Positions 25,956 through 34,814 of a DNA stretch of 64,000 nucleotides are shown piece by piece (positions within the stretch are counted from its first letter, which is position 1; each line of letters starts with the position of its first letter). The notes beneath the pieces are model-generated. The model had not been told where the DNA came from and did not search any database. It saw only the letters and a list, made by a program, of their open reading frames with translations. The translations under genes were made by a program, and so were the position numbers. The DNA is from JBDWFY01 sp965275915 (lineage in GTDB: Bacteria; Pseudomonadota; Alphaproteobacteria; Rhizobiales; Stappiaceae). The stretch covers positions 806,001 through 870,000 of the forward strand of contig CBDHYI010000007.1 in assembly GCA_965275915.1 (NCBI GenBank), given 5' to 3'.

Positions 25956-27431
25956 TTGAGGGATGCGATTTTTCATATCGATCGCGATGAAACGTTAACG
26001 CTGCAGGATCAGATTCAGGAGAAGCTGGTTTCCGCGATTTTGTCAGGCAGCCTGGCTCCGGGATCGCCGCTCCCCTCAACCAGATTACTGGCGACCCGCC
26101 TGCGCGTCTCGCGCAACACGGTGACACTGGCCTACCAGTCGCTGGCGACGGATGGCTATCTGGTACCAAAAGAGCGATCCGGTTTTTTCGTCGCCGAAGA
26201 CGTTGTGGCCATAACCGATTTCATCTCGCGAAAAAAAACAAGCGTGCGGTCCGAACCCCTGGATGTCAGCAAGTGGCTGGCTATTTCTCCATCCGAACAG
26301 CAGAACATTGAAAAACCCGCCAATTGGCACGATTATCCGTTTCCGTTCATTTATGGCCAGTCCGATCCGGCCCTGTTTCCCTTTCATGAATGGCGGGAGT
26401 GCACCAGACAGGCCGTCAGCCGGAAACTGGTGGAAGCCTGGACCGATGATTCCATCAACCAGGACGATCCGATGTTTGTGGAACAGATACGTCAAAGGCT
26501 GCTTCCAAGACGCGGAATCGATGTATCGCCGGATGAGATCCTGGTGACCATGGGCGCGCAAAATGCTATCTATCTGTTTGCGAATTTGATTGTGGGCAAA
26601 GATACGCGGGTCGGGATTGAAGATCCCGGATATCCCGATGCCCGCAACATCTTCTCTTTGAAAACGGATAATCTTCAGCCCTTGCCGCTCGACGAACAAG
26701 GTGTCGTGATCGGCGATGAGTTGAAGAGCTGTCAGGTGGCGTTCGTCACGCCCAGCCATCAGATGCCGACAAACATCACCATGGGCATTGACCGCCGGCG
26801 CGCGCTGCTGGCCTGGGCCGCAGACAGCGGGTCGATGATCATTGAAGACGACTATGAATTCGAGACCAATTATCTTGGCACACCGACACCGGCACTGAAA
26901 TCTCTGGATAGCACCAACAATGTTCTCTATGTCAGCTCTCTGTCCAAGTCTCTGGTACCTGGCCTCAGAATTGGATACATGGTTGGCTCCAGAGAACTGA
27001 TAGAGGAAGCCCGCGCCCTGAGGCGGCTGATGTTCCGGCATCCGCCGGGGAACAATCAACGTGTTGCCGCCCTGTTTTTGGCACTTGGCCATCACAACAG
27101 CCTGATCGGCCGCCTGCATCGCACGTACAAAACCCGCTGGCATGCGATGAAGGAGAGCCTTGACACTCATCTGCCCGACTGGGCCCAAAGCAGCAATTTC
27201 GGCGGAACCGCTTTCTGGATGCGCGGCCCGGAATGGCTTGACAGCAGGGAGTTGAAGGAACAGGCACTGGAATTCGGTGTGCTGATCGAACCGGGCGACG
27301 TTTTCTTTGCCGATCAGACGAAAAAAAGAAACTTCTTCCGCCTCGGTTTTTCGTCCATCCCGACGGAACGGATCGAACCCGGCATTGCAAAGCTGGCCAC
27401 GGCTGTGCAGATGCTTGAAAAAAACCGTTAA
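25956..27431 (+). CDS. MocR-type regulator (GntR winged helix fused to class I aminotransferase domain)
   Basis: The 491-residue protein begins with a GntR winged helix (about 10-75: LVSAILSGSLAPGSPLPSTR, LRVSRNTVTLAYQSL) and continues with a PLP-binding aminotransferase-like domain; the PLP Lys is in VSSLSKSLVPGLR. I chose the TTG at 25956 because AGGAGG precedes it by seven bases, while the ATG 14 codons upstream has no such site. MocR proteins control pyridoxal, GABA, taurine and ectoine genes. Its target is unknown; the convergent betaine-type transporter or the flavoprotein are the local candidates. Confidence 0.92.
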   Translation: MRDAIFHIDRDETLTLQDQIQEKLVSAILSGSLAPGSPLPSTRLLATRLRVSRNTVTLAYQSLATDGYLVPKERSGFFVAEDVVAITDFISRKKTSVRSEPLDVSKWLAISPSEQQNIEKPANWHDYPFPFIYGQSDPALFPFHEWRECTRQAVSRKLVEAWTDDSINQDDPMFVEQIRQRLLPRRGIDVSPDEILVTMGAQNAIYLFANLIVGKDTRVGIEDPGYPDARNIFSLKTDNLQPLPLDEQGVVIGDELKSCQVAFVTPSHQMPTNITMGIDRRRALLAWAADSGSMIIEDDYEFETNYLGTPTPALKSLDSTNNVLYVSSLSKSLVPGLRIGYMVGSRELIEEARALRRLMFRHPPGNNQRVAALFLALGHHNSLIGRLHRTYKTRWHAMKESLDTHLPDWAQSSNFGGTAFWMRGPEWLDSRELKEQALEFGVLIEPGDVFFADQTKKRNFFRLGFSSIPTERIEPGIAKLATAVQMLEKNR

Positions 27432-27455
27432 GCTGCAAAGGCACTTAAGAACACA

Positions 27456-27493
27456 AAAGGGGCCGTTGGCGCGATCCCACCGGCCCTTTTTTA
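27456..27493. terminator. Rho-independent terminator between convergent genes
   Basis: The arms aaaaggggccgttgg and ccaccggccctttttt pair with small imperfections and end in six T on the plus strand and an A-run on the other side, giving termination in both directions between the MocR gene and the transporter operon. Confidence 0.8.
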
Positions 27494-27515
27494 TGTTCAA
27501 ACCCATTTTGACCGA

Positions 27516-29027
27516 TCAGTTATTGGTCTTACCGGCAACGATCCGATCAAGAATGAGCGCACAGAACAGAATCGCCAGACCGGCAAGGATGCCCTGACCT
27601 TCAGACGCGAATTGCAGGGCCTCAAGAACATCCTCGCCAAGGCCCTTCGCTCCGATCAGCGAAGCGACCACCACCATCGCCAGCGACAGCAGGATCGTCT
27701 GGTTGACACCGGCCATGATTGTCTTTGCCGCGAGCGGCAGATCCACCCGGAACAGCAGATAGGTGGAGGTTGCCCCGAACGCCAAAGCGGCCTCACGGAC
27801 GGATTGCGGAACCTGCTGCAGTCCCAGAACCGTCAGACGAATAACCGGCGGTGAGCCGAATATCAGCGTCGCGACAATCGCCGCCGGTTTGCCGGCCCCG
27901 AAAAACGCAATGACCGGAATCAGATAAACGAAGGACGGCATTGACTGCATGAAGTCGAGTATGGGCCGCACGACCGCAAAAACCCTCGGTTTGCGTGCGC
28001 ACAGAATACCGAGCGGGATCCCGAAGGTTACCGAAACCATAGCCGCTGCGCCAAGCAGCGATATGGTGGTCATGGCTTTTTCCCAAAAGCCCAGAACGCC
28101 AAGATATGCCAAAGCGGCGGCCGTGAAGATCGCAACCCGGCTGCCGCCGGACAACCATGCAAGCATGGTTACGAACAGGATGATGACCGGCCACGGTGTT
28201 CCCACAAAAACCGTCTCAAGACCGTCAAGGAGGGAGCGTACACCGAGTGTAATGGCGTTGAAGAACTCCGCACCGGACTGCTTCGCCCATTCAAAGCCGC
28301 TTTTGATCCAATCGCCGACGGCGAGCCGGTATTCCCGGTCGGTGGGAAAATCCAACAACCAGGGGACCATGTCGGGACGTGCAAACCGAACGGATGACAG
28401 TCCTGCAACAATCAAAAAGACGATCGTCGCAATCGCCGTTCGTTCCACAGGAAGCCCGGACGGCAGGTCAGGATCGGATTTCCATTTGATAAACCGATCT
28501 TCAAGCACCCAGTTTGCCGTGATGGCCGCGGCGAATTTTGCGGCCACAATAACCGCCAGACCGAACAGCATCAGCATCAGCGCATCGCCCGACGCTGCCT
28601 CCGCCTTTGCCAGGGCGTCCGTCAACGCGCCTTCCAGCGATTTTGCCGCCCGTTCCAGAGACTCAAGGCTGGAAGCCCCGGTTTCGCGGGCTTGTTGGAT
28701 CTGCTCAAGCCGCATGTTCAGCGTTCGCTGAATGGCTTCGGCCCGTTGCAGCTGATCCTGGCCAAGATCACCCAGCCATCCGCGCAACAGCTGGATCCAG
28801 CCAAAGCTCTCGACCAGCATGAAGACGAGAAACCAGGACCAGAGCCCCCTGGCTCCGAACCAGACCGGGCTGAACAGACCGGCAAGCCAGTTGGCAGTCA
28901 ATCGATAGCCCGGCACTTCCGCCAGATAAGCAAATTGCTCGGTGTAATAGCCCGCATTTGAGCCGACAAACCGTTCAACGGTGTCATCGGCGGGAGCGGT
29001 TTCGTTCTCAACAGATGTTACAGCCAT
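27516..29027 (-). CDS. Betaine/proline-type ABC transporter permease (ProW-like)
   Basis: The permease has 503 residues. An extended N-terminal half carries several hydrophobic segments and a coiled stretch (about 85-145, rich in Gln, Glu and Ala). The binding-protein-dependent transport domain at about 290-500 contains SVREAALAFGATSTY, the EAA-type contact loop of osmoprotectant permeases. The N-terminal extension is longer than in E. coli ProW. It is the last gene of the operon, 1 bp after the ATPase gene, with GGAGG upstream of its ATG. Confidence 0.9.
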   Translation of the reverse strand: MAVTSVENETAPADDTVERFVGSNAGYYTEQFAYLAEVPGYRLTANWLAGLFSPVWFGARGLWSWFLVFMLVESFGWIQLLRGWLGDLGQDQLQRAEAIQRTLNMRLEQIQQARETGASSLESLERAAKSLEGALTDALAKAEAASGDALMLMLFGLAVIVAAKFAAAITANWVLEDRFIKWKSDPDLPSGLPVERTAIATIVFLIVAGLSSVRFARPDMVPWLLDFPTDREYRLAVGDWIKSGFEWAKQSGAEFFNAITLGVRSLLDGLETVFVGTPWPVIILFVTMLAWLSGGSRVAIFTAAALAYLGVLGFWEKAMTTISLLGAAAMVSVTFGIPLGILCARKPRVFAVVRPILDFMQSMPSFVYLIPVIAFFGAGKPAAIVATLIFGSPPVIRLTVLGLQQVPQSVREAALAFGATSTYLLFRVDLPLAAKTIMAGVNQTILLSLAMVVVASLIGAKGLGEDVLEALQFASEGQGILAGLAILFCALILDRIVAGKTNN

Positions 29028-29028
29028 C

Positions 29029-30102
29029 TTATCCTGCCTCCGCCTGTCGGTGCCCCTGGATTGCCCGCATCAGATCGATGCGATCAACGATCCCGACCGT
29101 CTGACCATCGGAGGTTTCGATGATTAGCGGGCCGTCGGACTCAACCGATTTATCGATCAGGGCATTCAGACTGTCATCGTGCGGCGCCCGGGCACAATTG
29201 TCGGGAACCGGACCGTGCTCCGATGTCCAATGATCGACAGGTCTCATGATCGAATGGGCATAAACAAGATTGAGCTTCGAGATTCCGGCAACGAAATCAG
29301 AAACATATTCGTCAGCGGGATTCATGACGATATCTTCCGGCTCGCCGGTCTGAACAATCCGGCCATCTTTCATTATCGCGATGCGATTGCCTATGCGGAT
29401 TGCTTCATCCAGATCGTGGGTGATGAAGACCGTTGTTTTTTTCAGCCGTGCAGACAATTCCATGAACTGATCCTGCAACTGGCGGCGGATCAGCGGGTCA
29501 AGCGCCGAGAACGGCTCGTCCATCAACAGAATATCCGGATTGGCCGCGAGGGAGCGGGCCAGGCCGACACGCTGTTGCATGCCGCCGGACAGCTCGTGCG
29601 CATACTTGTCTTCCCACCCGGTCAGATTGACCATCGACAGGACGCGGTCGGCCTCGCTCCGCCGCTCTTTCTTCGATGATCCGCGGATCTCAAGCGGCAT
29701 GGCGACATTGTCGCGAACGGTGCGGTGCGGCATCAGGCCGAAATTCTGAAAGACCATCGCCACTTTCTGGTTGCGCAGCGTCCTGAGGTGCCCGGCATTC
29801 AACTTGGTAACATCGGTTCCGTCGATGATAATCTCGCCGTCCGTCGGCTCCAGAAGCCGGTTGATATGGCGAACAAGTGTTGATTTTCCGGACCCCGAAA
29901 GGCCCATAATGCAAAAGATTTCGCCTTCGGCGATCTCGAAACTGGCGTCGGCAACACCAACGACGCAGTTATATTCCTCCAGCACTTCCGCTTTGCCCAA
30001 ATCGCGGTTGCGGATCGCTTCCAGTGCTTCGGCGCTGCGTTGACCGAAAATTTTCCAGACATTGCGCGCCTCGATCGGATAGTTCGTTTCAGCTTCTGCC
30101 AT
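29029..30102 (-). CDS. Betaine/proline-type ABC transporter ATP-binding protein (ProV-like)
   Basis: The 357-residue ATPase starts with NVWKIFGQRSAEAL, typical of ProV/OpuAA. Walker A is GLSGSGKSTLVRHINRL, the signature is LSGGMQQRVGLAR, and Walker B is DILLMDEPFSALDPLIRR. The C-terminal part (about 275-350) contains a CBS-like region (NALIDKSVESDGPLIIE, TVGIVDRIDLMRAI). It partners the following permease and the binding protein gene upstream. Confidence 0.93.
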   Translation of the reverse strand: MAEAETNYPIEARNVWKIFGQRSAEALEAIRNRDLGKAEVLEEYNCVVGVADASFEIAEGEIFCIMGLSGSGKSTLVRHINRLLEPTDGEIIIDGTDVTKLNAGHLRTLRNQKVAMVFQNFGLMPHRTVRDNVAMPLEIRGSSKKERRSEADRVLSMVNLTGWEDKYAHELSGGMQQRVGLARSLAANPDILLMDEPFSALDPLIRRQLQDQFMELSARLKKTTVFITHDLDEAIRIGNRIAIMKDGRIVQTGEPEDIVMNPADEYVSDFVAGISKLNLVYAHSIMRPVDHWTSEHGPVPDNCARAPHDDSLNALIDKSVESDGPLIIETSDGQTVGIVDRIDLMRAIQGHRQAEAG

Positions 30103-30124
30103 GATGTCCCTCTTCCCCCGTTAT

Positions 30125-30146
30125 GCGGCGGGCCAAAGCCCGCCGC
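30125..30146 (-). other. Intercistronic hairpin after the binding protein gene
   Basis: A perfect 9-bp stem (gcggcgggc, 30125-30133, with 30138-30146) closes a 4-nt loop right after the binding protein stop codon. There is no U-run, so differential mRNA stability is more likely than full termination. Confidence 0.65.
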
Positions 30147-30163
30147 AGGATCGAACACATGGT

Positions 30164-31135
30164 TCACTGAATGCCGAGCCAGGCGTCTACTTTCTCCCCA
30201 TTGGCATTAACCCAGGTTTTGATGACATCCTCCGGTTCTTTGCCGTTCACAACAACTTCGAAGGTCCATTGCGAGACATCGTCCGAGCTCAGATCGATGT
30301 TGGTCAGGAACTTTGCGACTTCCGGTGCCCGCGTATCCAGGGATTTGGAATGGGCGATCCGGACGTCTTTCTTGGAGTCTCCGGAGAGGATTTTCGACTT
30401 GTTAAACCAGTCGGCATCCGCATCGGGCTGAATAATTGTGTAAGTAGCCGGATCGTGTGGCGGTTCTTCCAGAATGGATACGTCATACAGTGCGTGCACA
30501 TAATGCGGCTTGTAACAGTAGAACACCGCACCTTTTTCGTTGGCAACGAGATCTTTCAGCTTGGCGTAGAAGACAGTCTCGTCTTCCGTGCCCGGCTCAA
30601 GAAACGTATCGATGCCGTAATCGCGGGCCTTTACCTTGTGAACATTGGTCGACGCCCAGCCGGCCGCTCCCAGCCAGATTTCACCCATGCCGTCACCGTC
30701 CGAGTCGAACAGGGCCTGTGCGTCCGGCGTGGCGAGATCGAAAACGGATTTGATATTGTGTTTTTCGATCATGTAATTGGGGACGCAGAACCCTGACACC
30801 CCTGCATACGATCCTTCGGACAGGCCGACGGTCTCTTTGCCCTCGACATATTCGTCGGTCAGGCTCTGCTGGTTGGGCAACCAGACATCCGGGTGCACAT
30901 CGATATCACCCCGGCCGCCATCCATCGCGGCAAAGATCACCGGATTCGTGCCCGGCACCAGATCGGCTTCCCCACCGAGCTTTTCTTCGATGACAACCTT
31001 GAGCAGGTTGGCGATGATTTTCGCACCCGGCCAGCTCGGCTCACCGATCATGACTTTTTCCTGTGCCTGAACCGCGACGGAACTGAGTGCCGTGCCTGCA
31101 GCCAGAACGGCTACCGCCAGTATTTTTTTCATCAT
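30164..31135 (-). CDS. Betaine-type ABC transporter substrate-binding protein (OpuAC/ProX family)
   Basis: The 323-residue precursor starts at an ATG-ATG pair (31135 or 31132) preceded by GAGGAG, and has a signal peptide ending at about AVQAQE. The mature protein shows the glycine betaine-binding family pattern: GEPSWPGAKIIANLLKVV, VHPDVWLPNQQ and KGAVFYCYKPHYVHA, with aromatic residues that could form a cage for a quaternary amine. It lies between the DUF1989-GcvT gene and the ATPase gene, so the ligand is probably the substrate, or a precursor of the substrate, of that enzyme. Confidence 0.9.
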   Translation of the reverse strand: MMKKILAVAVLAAGTALSSVAVQAQEKVMIGEPSWPGAKIIANLLKVVIEEKLGGEADLVPGTNPVIFAAMDGGRGDIDVHPDVWLPNQQSLTDEYVEGKETVGLSEGSYAGVSGFCVPNYMIEKHNIKSVFDLATPDAQALFDSDGDGMGEIWLGAAGWASTNVHKVKARDYGIDTFLEPGTEDETVFYAKLKDLVANEKGAVFYCYKPHYVHALYDVSILEEPPHDPATYTIIQPDADADWFNKSKILSGDSKKDVRIAHSKSLDTRAPEVAKFLTNIDLSSDDVSQWTFEVVVNGKEPEDVIKTWVNANGEKVDAWLGIQ

Positions 31136-31166
31136 TTTTCTCCTCTGAATGAATTCGCCTTCCTCG

Positions 31167-33494
31167 CTACGCTCTCGCCCTTTCTCTTTTGGGGTCATAA
31201 AAGGGCTGGTCGCAAACATCCGCCGGCAGTCGCTTCATCTGACCGTCCAGTCGACCAACCTCAAGTTTTGTTCCGGTCTCGCTGTGTTCGACCGCCACCC
31301 GCGCCAGCGCAATGGCATGACCCAGCATCGGCGATCTGACCGCACTGGTAATTGTTCCGACCTGGTGTTGTCCGCGGAAGACAGGATCGCCATGGGCCGG
31401 GCATTCCGAGCCGTTAAAGGCAACACCGACCAGTGCATTGCGCGGCGCAGAGCTGTTGCGCAACAGCGCTTCCCTGCCGACAAAGTGCTCTTTCTTTGTG
31501 CTGACCGCAAAGCCCAGACCGGCCTCATAGGCGTCAACACCGGGCGTGAATTCGGCACCGGCAACCATCAGCCCAGCCTCAACCCGCAGAAGTTCCAGGG
31601 CTTCACCGCCCATTGCCACAATGCCCAGATCCTCACCGGCCGTCATCACAGCATCCCAGATCTGAACCGCAGATCCCACATCACAGAAAATTTCGTATCC
31701 GAGTTCGCCGGTAAAGCCCGATCGCGTCAGCATAAATGCCGGACCATCGCGATCGTGGAGGCGTCCGATCGTGCAGCCGAACCATTTCATCGTATCGATC
31801 GACGAATTAGAGGGGTGGGTGAAGACAATCCGGCGCAGCAGATCCCGGCTGTTCGGCCCCTGAACAGCCAGGTTCGGTAGGGAGGACCACATTGCCTTCA
31901 CCCAGACTTTTAATCCGTTCTGCTCCGCAACCTCGCGCAATTGACGGCCGCTTGCATCCGATCCGCAACACCAGCGGAACAGATCCGGCGCCAGTCGGAA
32001 AAGAGTTCCGTCGTCAATGACCGAACCGGTATCGGAGAGCATCAGGGAATAGTGACCGCGATGAACGGCAAGCTTGCCGACATCCCGGCTCAGACAAAGC
32101 TGCAGCAGTTTTTCCGCATCCGGACCCATCACGTCGAATTTGCGCAAAGACGACATGTCCTGAACCGTGACATTGTTGCGGCAGGCCCAATATTCGCCCA
32201 GAACGCCTGTCGCATCATAGTGCTGCGGCAGCCATAGATCGCGCGCCGGCGCATATCCACTGGTCAATCGGCTGGTTCGGGCATGAAAAGCGCTTTCACG
32301 CGTCATGATCGGTTCGCTCTCTGCAAAGGGTCGATGCGCGACGGCATGCCGGATCGGCTTGTCCGGTCGATAAATCCGGACATGAACATCCGTCGGGTTC
32401 CAGCCGTTGATCGGATCGATGTCATCCGGGCAGGCGGTCGAAACGCACACAAGATCGGTCAAGGCCTTCATTGCCACGAAATCACCCGGCCGGGACCACG
32501 CCTCATCGATCTGAATGCGGTTGTCAGCCGGCAATATCCAGGAGTTAAAAAAGAAATTGATGGCCGGCCAGGCGGCCCTCCTCCCGATACCAAAAGGCTC
32601 GTAGGCATTTGAGATATTGTCCGAGCAGTTCACATGTCCGGGAAAACCACGATCTTCATATCCGCGTGCTGTGCAGGCCAGCGCGAATGTATCGTGTCGC
32701 CCGACCGTATCCTGAACGACTTCGAGCAGCGGACGCATGTCCTGATCGAAAAACTTGTCATAAAGACCCGGCCCGGGGTAAGCGCCCCCGACCATGGTTC
32801 TGGTCACCGCTGAATCAATATATCGTTCCTGGCCCTTTGCCAGGGCTTCAGCACGCATCGCCATGAAGTCGGAACATTGCCGTCCTTCAATATCGATAAT
32901 CTGGATATAGTCGCCTTTTTGCACCTCGTAGGCCCGGGCAGTTGCCCGATCAACCCGGAATTCCTCGCGGATTTCTCCAAGCGGGTCCGGCAGCTGCGGT
33001 ACGTCGCTCCCGACGCGAACACGCTCTACAAGGCACGTTCCGCCACCACCGGTAACAATCATGTCCTGATGAAACGGAATGATGATCCAGACATCGCAGC
33101 GCGTAAAAACCGAAACCGTGATCACTTCGCCGGGCGCGGCATCGTCACCGAACAGCGAGCCGTAATGCACCTGATCGGGTTGTCCGCCGCGGGCGGCGAG
33201 CCAGGCCCGCATTTCCGAAATATCCGCGCCGTCCGGAAGGCCCGTATGCGTTGTGAGACGCCCCAGACCCAGGCCGGTGAATGCACTTTTTCCGGACTCA
33301 TCAAACGCGGCGATCAGAACCGCGCCGCCGCCGTCCTGATTTTTCAACTGAACGACGTCACCGCTTTCCAGTGCGACCTTCTGAGCGCAGCCGCAGCGCA
33401 CATCCCAGTGCGCCCGGTTGCCGCTTGCCAGAAACCCCGGATACCGGGCTCCCGCGCCCGCCATATCGGCCAAGGCGGGAACATAGACCTGCAT
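31167..33494 (-). CDS. DUF1989 (urea carboxylase-associated)-aminomethyltransferase fusion enzyme
   Basis: This 775-residue protein joins two parts. Residues about 1-160 have weak internal similarity to the DUF1989 beta-fold; about 180-375 form a clear DUF1989 domain with putative metal ligands (GRQCSDFMA, HVNCSDNIS, CVSTACPDDIDPINGW). Residues about 415-765 are a GcvT-type tetrahydrofolate-dependent aminomethyltransferase (VQDMSSLRKFDV, LTRSGFTGELGYEIF, GLGFAVSTKKEHFVGREAL). It should remove a one-carbon or amino group from an imported methylated amine. It is the first gene of the operon, under the 33529 operator. No flavin domain is present, unlike the flavoprotein at 22442. Confidence 0.88.
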   Translation of the reverse strand: MQVYVPALADMAGAGARYPGFLASGNRAHWDVRCGCAQKVALESGDVVQLKNQDGGGAVLIAAFDESGKSAFTGLGLGRLTTHTGLPDGADISEMRAWLAARGGQPDQVHYGSLFGDDAAPGEVITVSVFTRCDVWIIIPFHQDMIVTGGGGTCLVERVRVGSDVPQLPDPLGEIREEFRVDRATARAYEVQKGDYIQIIDIEGRQCSDFMAMRAEALAKGQERYIDSAVTRTMVGGAYPGPGLYDKFFDQDMRPLLEVVQDTVGRHDTFALACTARGYEDRGFPGHVNCSDNISNAYEPFGIGRRAAWPAINFFFNSWILPADNRIQIDEAWSRPGDFVAMKALTDLVCVSTACPDDIDPINGWNPTDVHVRIYRPDKPIRHAVAHRPFAESEPIMTRESAFHARTSRLTSGYAPARDLWLPQHYDATGVLGEYWACRNNVTVQDMSSLRKFDVMGPDAEKLLQLCLSRDVGKLAVHRGHYSLMLSDTGSVIDDGTLFRLAPDLFRWCCGSDASGRQLREVAEQNGLKVWVKAMWSSLPNLAVQGPNSRDLLRRIVFTHPSNSSIDTMKWFGCTIGRLHDRDGPAFMLTRSGFTGELGYEIFCDVGSAVQIWDAVMTAGEDLGIVAMGGEALELLRVEAGLMVAGAEFTPGVDAYEAGLGFAVSTKKEHFVGREALLRNSSAPRNALVGVAFNGSECPAHGDPVFRGQHQVGTITSAVRSPMLGHAIALARVAVEHSETGTKLEVGRLDGQMKRLPADVCDQPFYDPKRERARA

Positions 33495-33523
33495 ATCGAA
33501 CCCTCTCGATCCCTCGATCGATA

Positions 33524-33552
33524 ATTCAAATGTAACCGGTTACATTCGTCAA
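33524..33552 (-). promoter_or_regulatory. Predicted promoter with embedded LacI-type operator
   Basis: The minus strand carries TTGACG (33552-33547), 17 bases, then TTGAAT (33529-33524). The spacer is almost exactly the perfect 18-bp palindrome AATGTAACCGGTTACATT (33529-33546), with the central CG expected of LacI-family operators. It lies 35 bp upstream of the fusion gene and 62 bp from the divergent LacI-family gene, so the repressor should control both. Confidence 0.8.
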
Positions 33553-33608
33553 TAGAAAATTGTAAAAATTTATTTGGTGTCTTCAAACCCGCTGGATAAT
33601 CTTCTCTG

Positions 33609-34622
33609 ATGGACAAACGAAACGCTGAAAAAAAACCCGGTGTCCGCTCACTCGCGAAGGTCACAGGGCTGTCAGTCGCCACGATCTCGCGGGTTTTGAA
33701 CAAATCCGACAGTGTGACCGGCGAAACGCGCGACCGTGTTCTGAAAGCGATGCAGGAGATCGGCTTCACGCCCAATGCGTCCGCACGGGCCCTTGCCACC
33801 AAACGGACACGAACGATCGGCGCTGTCGTCCCGACATTGGCCCACTCGATCTTTGCCCGGTTTCTGAATGCAGTGGAACGGAAACTGGCCGAGCACGGCT
33901 ATGGGCTGGTTATCGCAACGACGGGCGATGATCCCGATATCGAGGAAAAGCGCGCTCGAGAGCTGCTGAACCTGGGTGCGGAAGGACTGATCTTTTCCGG
34001 TGCTGACCATACTGAAGCGCTTATTGACTGGCTGGCGACTGCCGGTGTGCCCGCTGTTTGGACCAGTGTCTCAGAGGGCAGGCATGGAGTTCCGGGGATC
34101 GGCTACAACAATCATACAATCGGGTGGAAAGCCATTCGATATCTTCTGTCGCTGGGCCATCGCAACATTGCTGTTATTCACGGCCCCACAGCCAACAATG
34201 ACCGCACGCGGATGCGGATTGAGGGCGTAAAGGCCGGCGCCCGCGGATCAGATGCAAGCGTCCGGTTTCTCGAAACATCTTTGGATGTCAAGGGCGGATC
34301 CCAGGCTGCCAGGCGGATATTGGGAGAACCGTCTTCTCCCTCGGCGGCCTTTTGCCTGTCAGACATTCTTGCACTAGGTGTCCTATTTGAAGCCGAACGG
34401 CGCGACATTGCGGTTCCGGACCGGCTTTCCCTGATGGGCTGCGACGATCTTGACTGGTCGGCCCACAGCACGCCGCCGCTGACAACCCTGCGCCTTCCCA
34501 CGGCACGGATGGGTCAGAAGGCAGCCAAAGCACTTGTCGATCATCTCGAAGACGCAAGACCGATCTCGGATCAGGAACTGGATGCATCGATCCTTGAACG
34601 CCAGTCGACGGCGCCGTTCTGA
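33609..34622 (+). CDS. LacI-family transcriptional regulator
   Basis: The 337-residue protein has an N-terminal LacI helix-turn-helix (about 12-60: VRSLAKVTGLSVATISRVLN) with the hinge at about 55-65, and a sugar-binding-like periplasmic type I effector domain (IGAVVPTLAHSIFARFLNAV to the end). It is divergent from the DUF1989-GcvT/betaine transporter operon with a perfect operator between them. The effector is likely the transported amine or its product, unusual for a family that mostly senses sugars. Confidence 0.93.
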   Translation: MDKRNAEKKPGVRSLAKVTGLSVATISRVLNKSDSVTGETRDRVLKAMQEIGFTPNASARALATKRTRTIGAVVPTLAHSIFARFLNAVERKLAEHGYGLVIATTGDDPDIEEKRARELLNLGAEGLIFSGADHTEALIDWLATAGVPAVWTSVSEGRHGVPGIGYNNHTIGWKAIRYLLSLGHRNIAVIHGPTANNDRTRMRIEGVKAGARGSDASVRFLETSLDVKGGSQAARRILGEPSSPSAAFCLSDILALGVLFEAERRDIAVPDRLSLMGCDDLDWSAHSTPPLTTLRLPTARMGQKAAKALVDHLEDARPISDQELDASILERQSTAPF

Positions 34623-34704
34623 CAAAGCCGGACGCAGCGCTCACGGTTGCCGGGGACGGGATGTGTCATCGCCGGAACAACTTCGTTTCGGCCACTTTTT
34701 ATTT

Positions 34705-34770
34705 TATCGATATAAATTTAAATATATGCATTAATATCTTTTTTTATATAAAAATGATAAAATATCGATA
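34705..34770. promoter_or_regulatory. AT-rich upstream region with two TATCGATA sites
   Basis: TATCGATA occurs at 34705-34712 and 34763-34770 within a very AT-rich leader of the MBL-fold gene. It matches the core of the longer palindromes at 17398, 38229 and 44664, but only over 8 bp, so chance in AT-rich DNA is possible. Confidence 0.3.
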
Positions 34771-34814
34771 ATAATAAACGTATAACAAAATCAACGAGTG
34801 TAGGAGGACACATT

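Noticed and set aside
26085..27506. Minus-strand frame of 473 codons opposite the MocR gene
   Set aside because: It is antisense to a clear MocR protein, includes the terminator and shows no family features.
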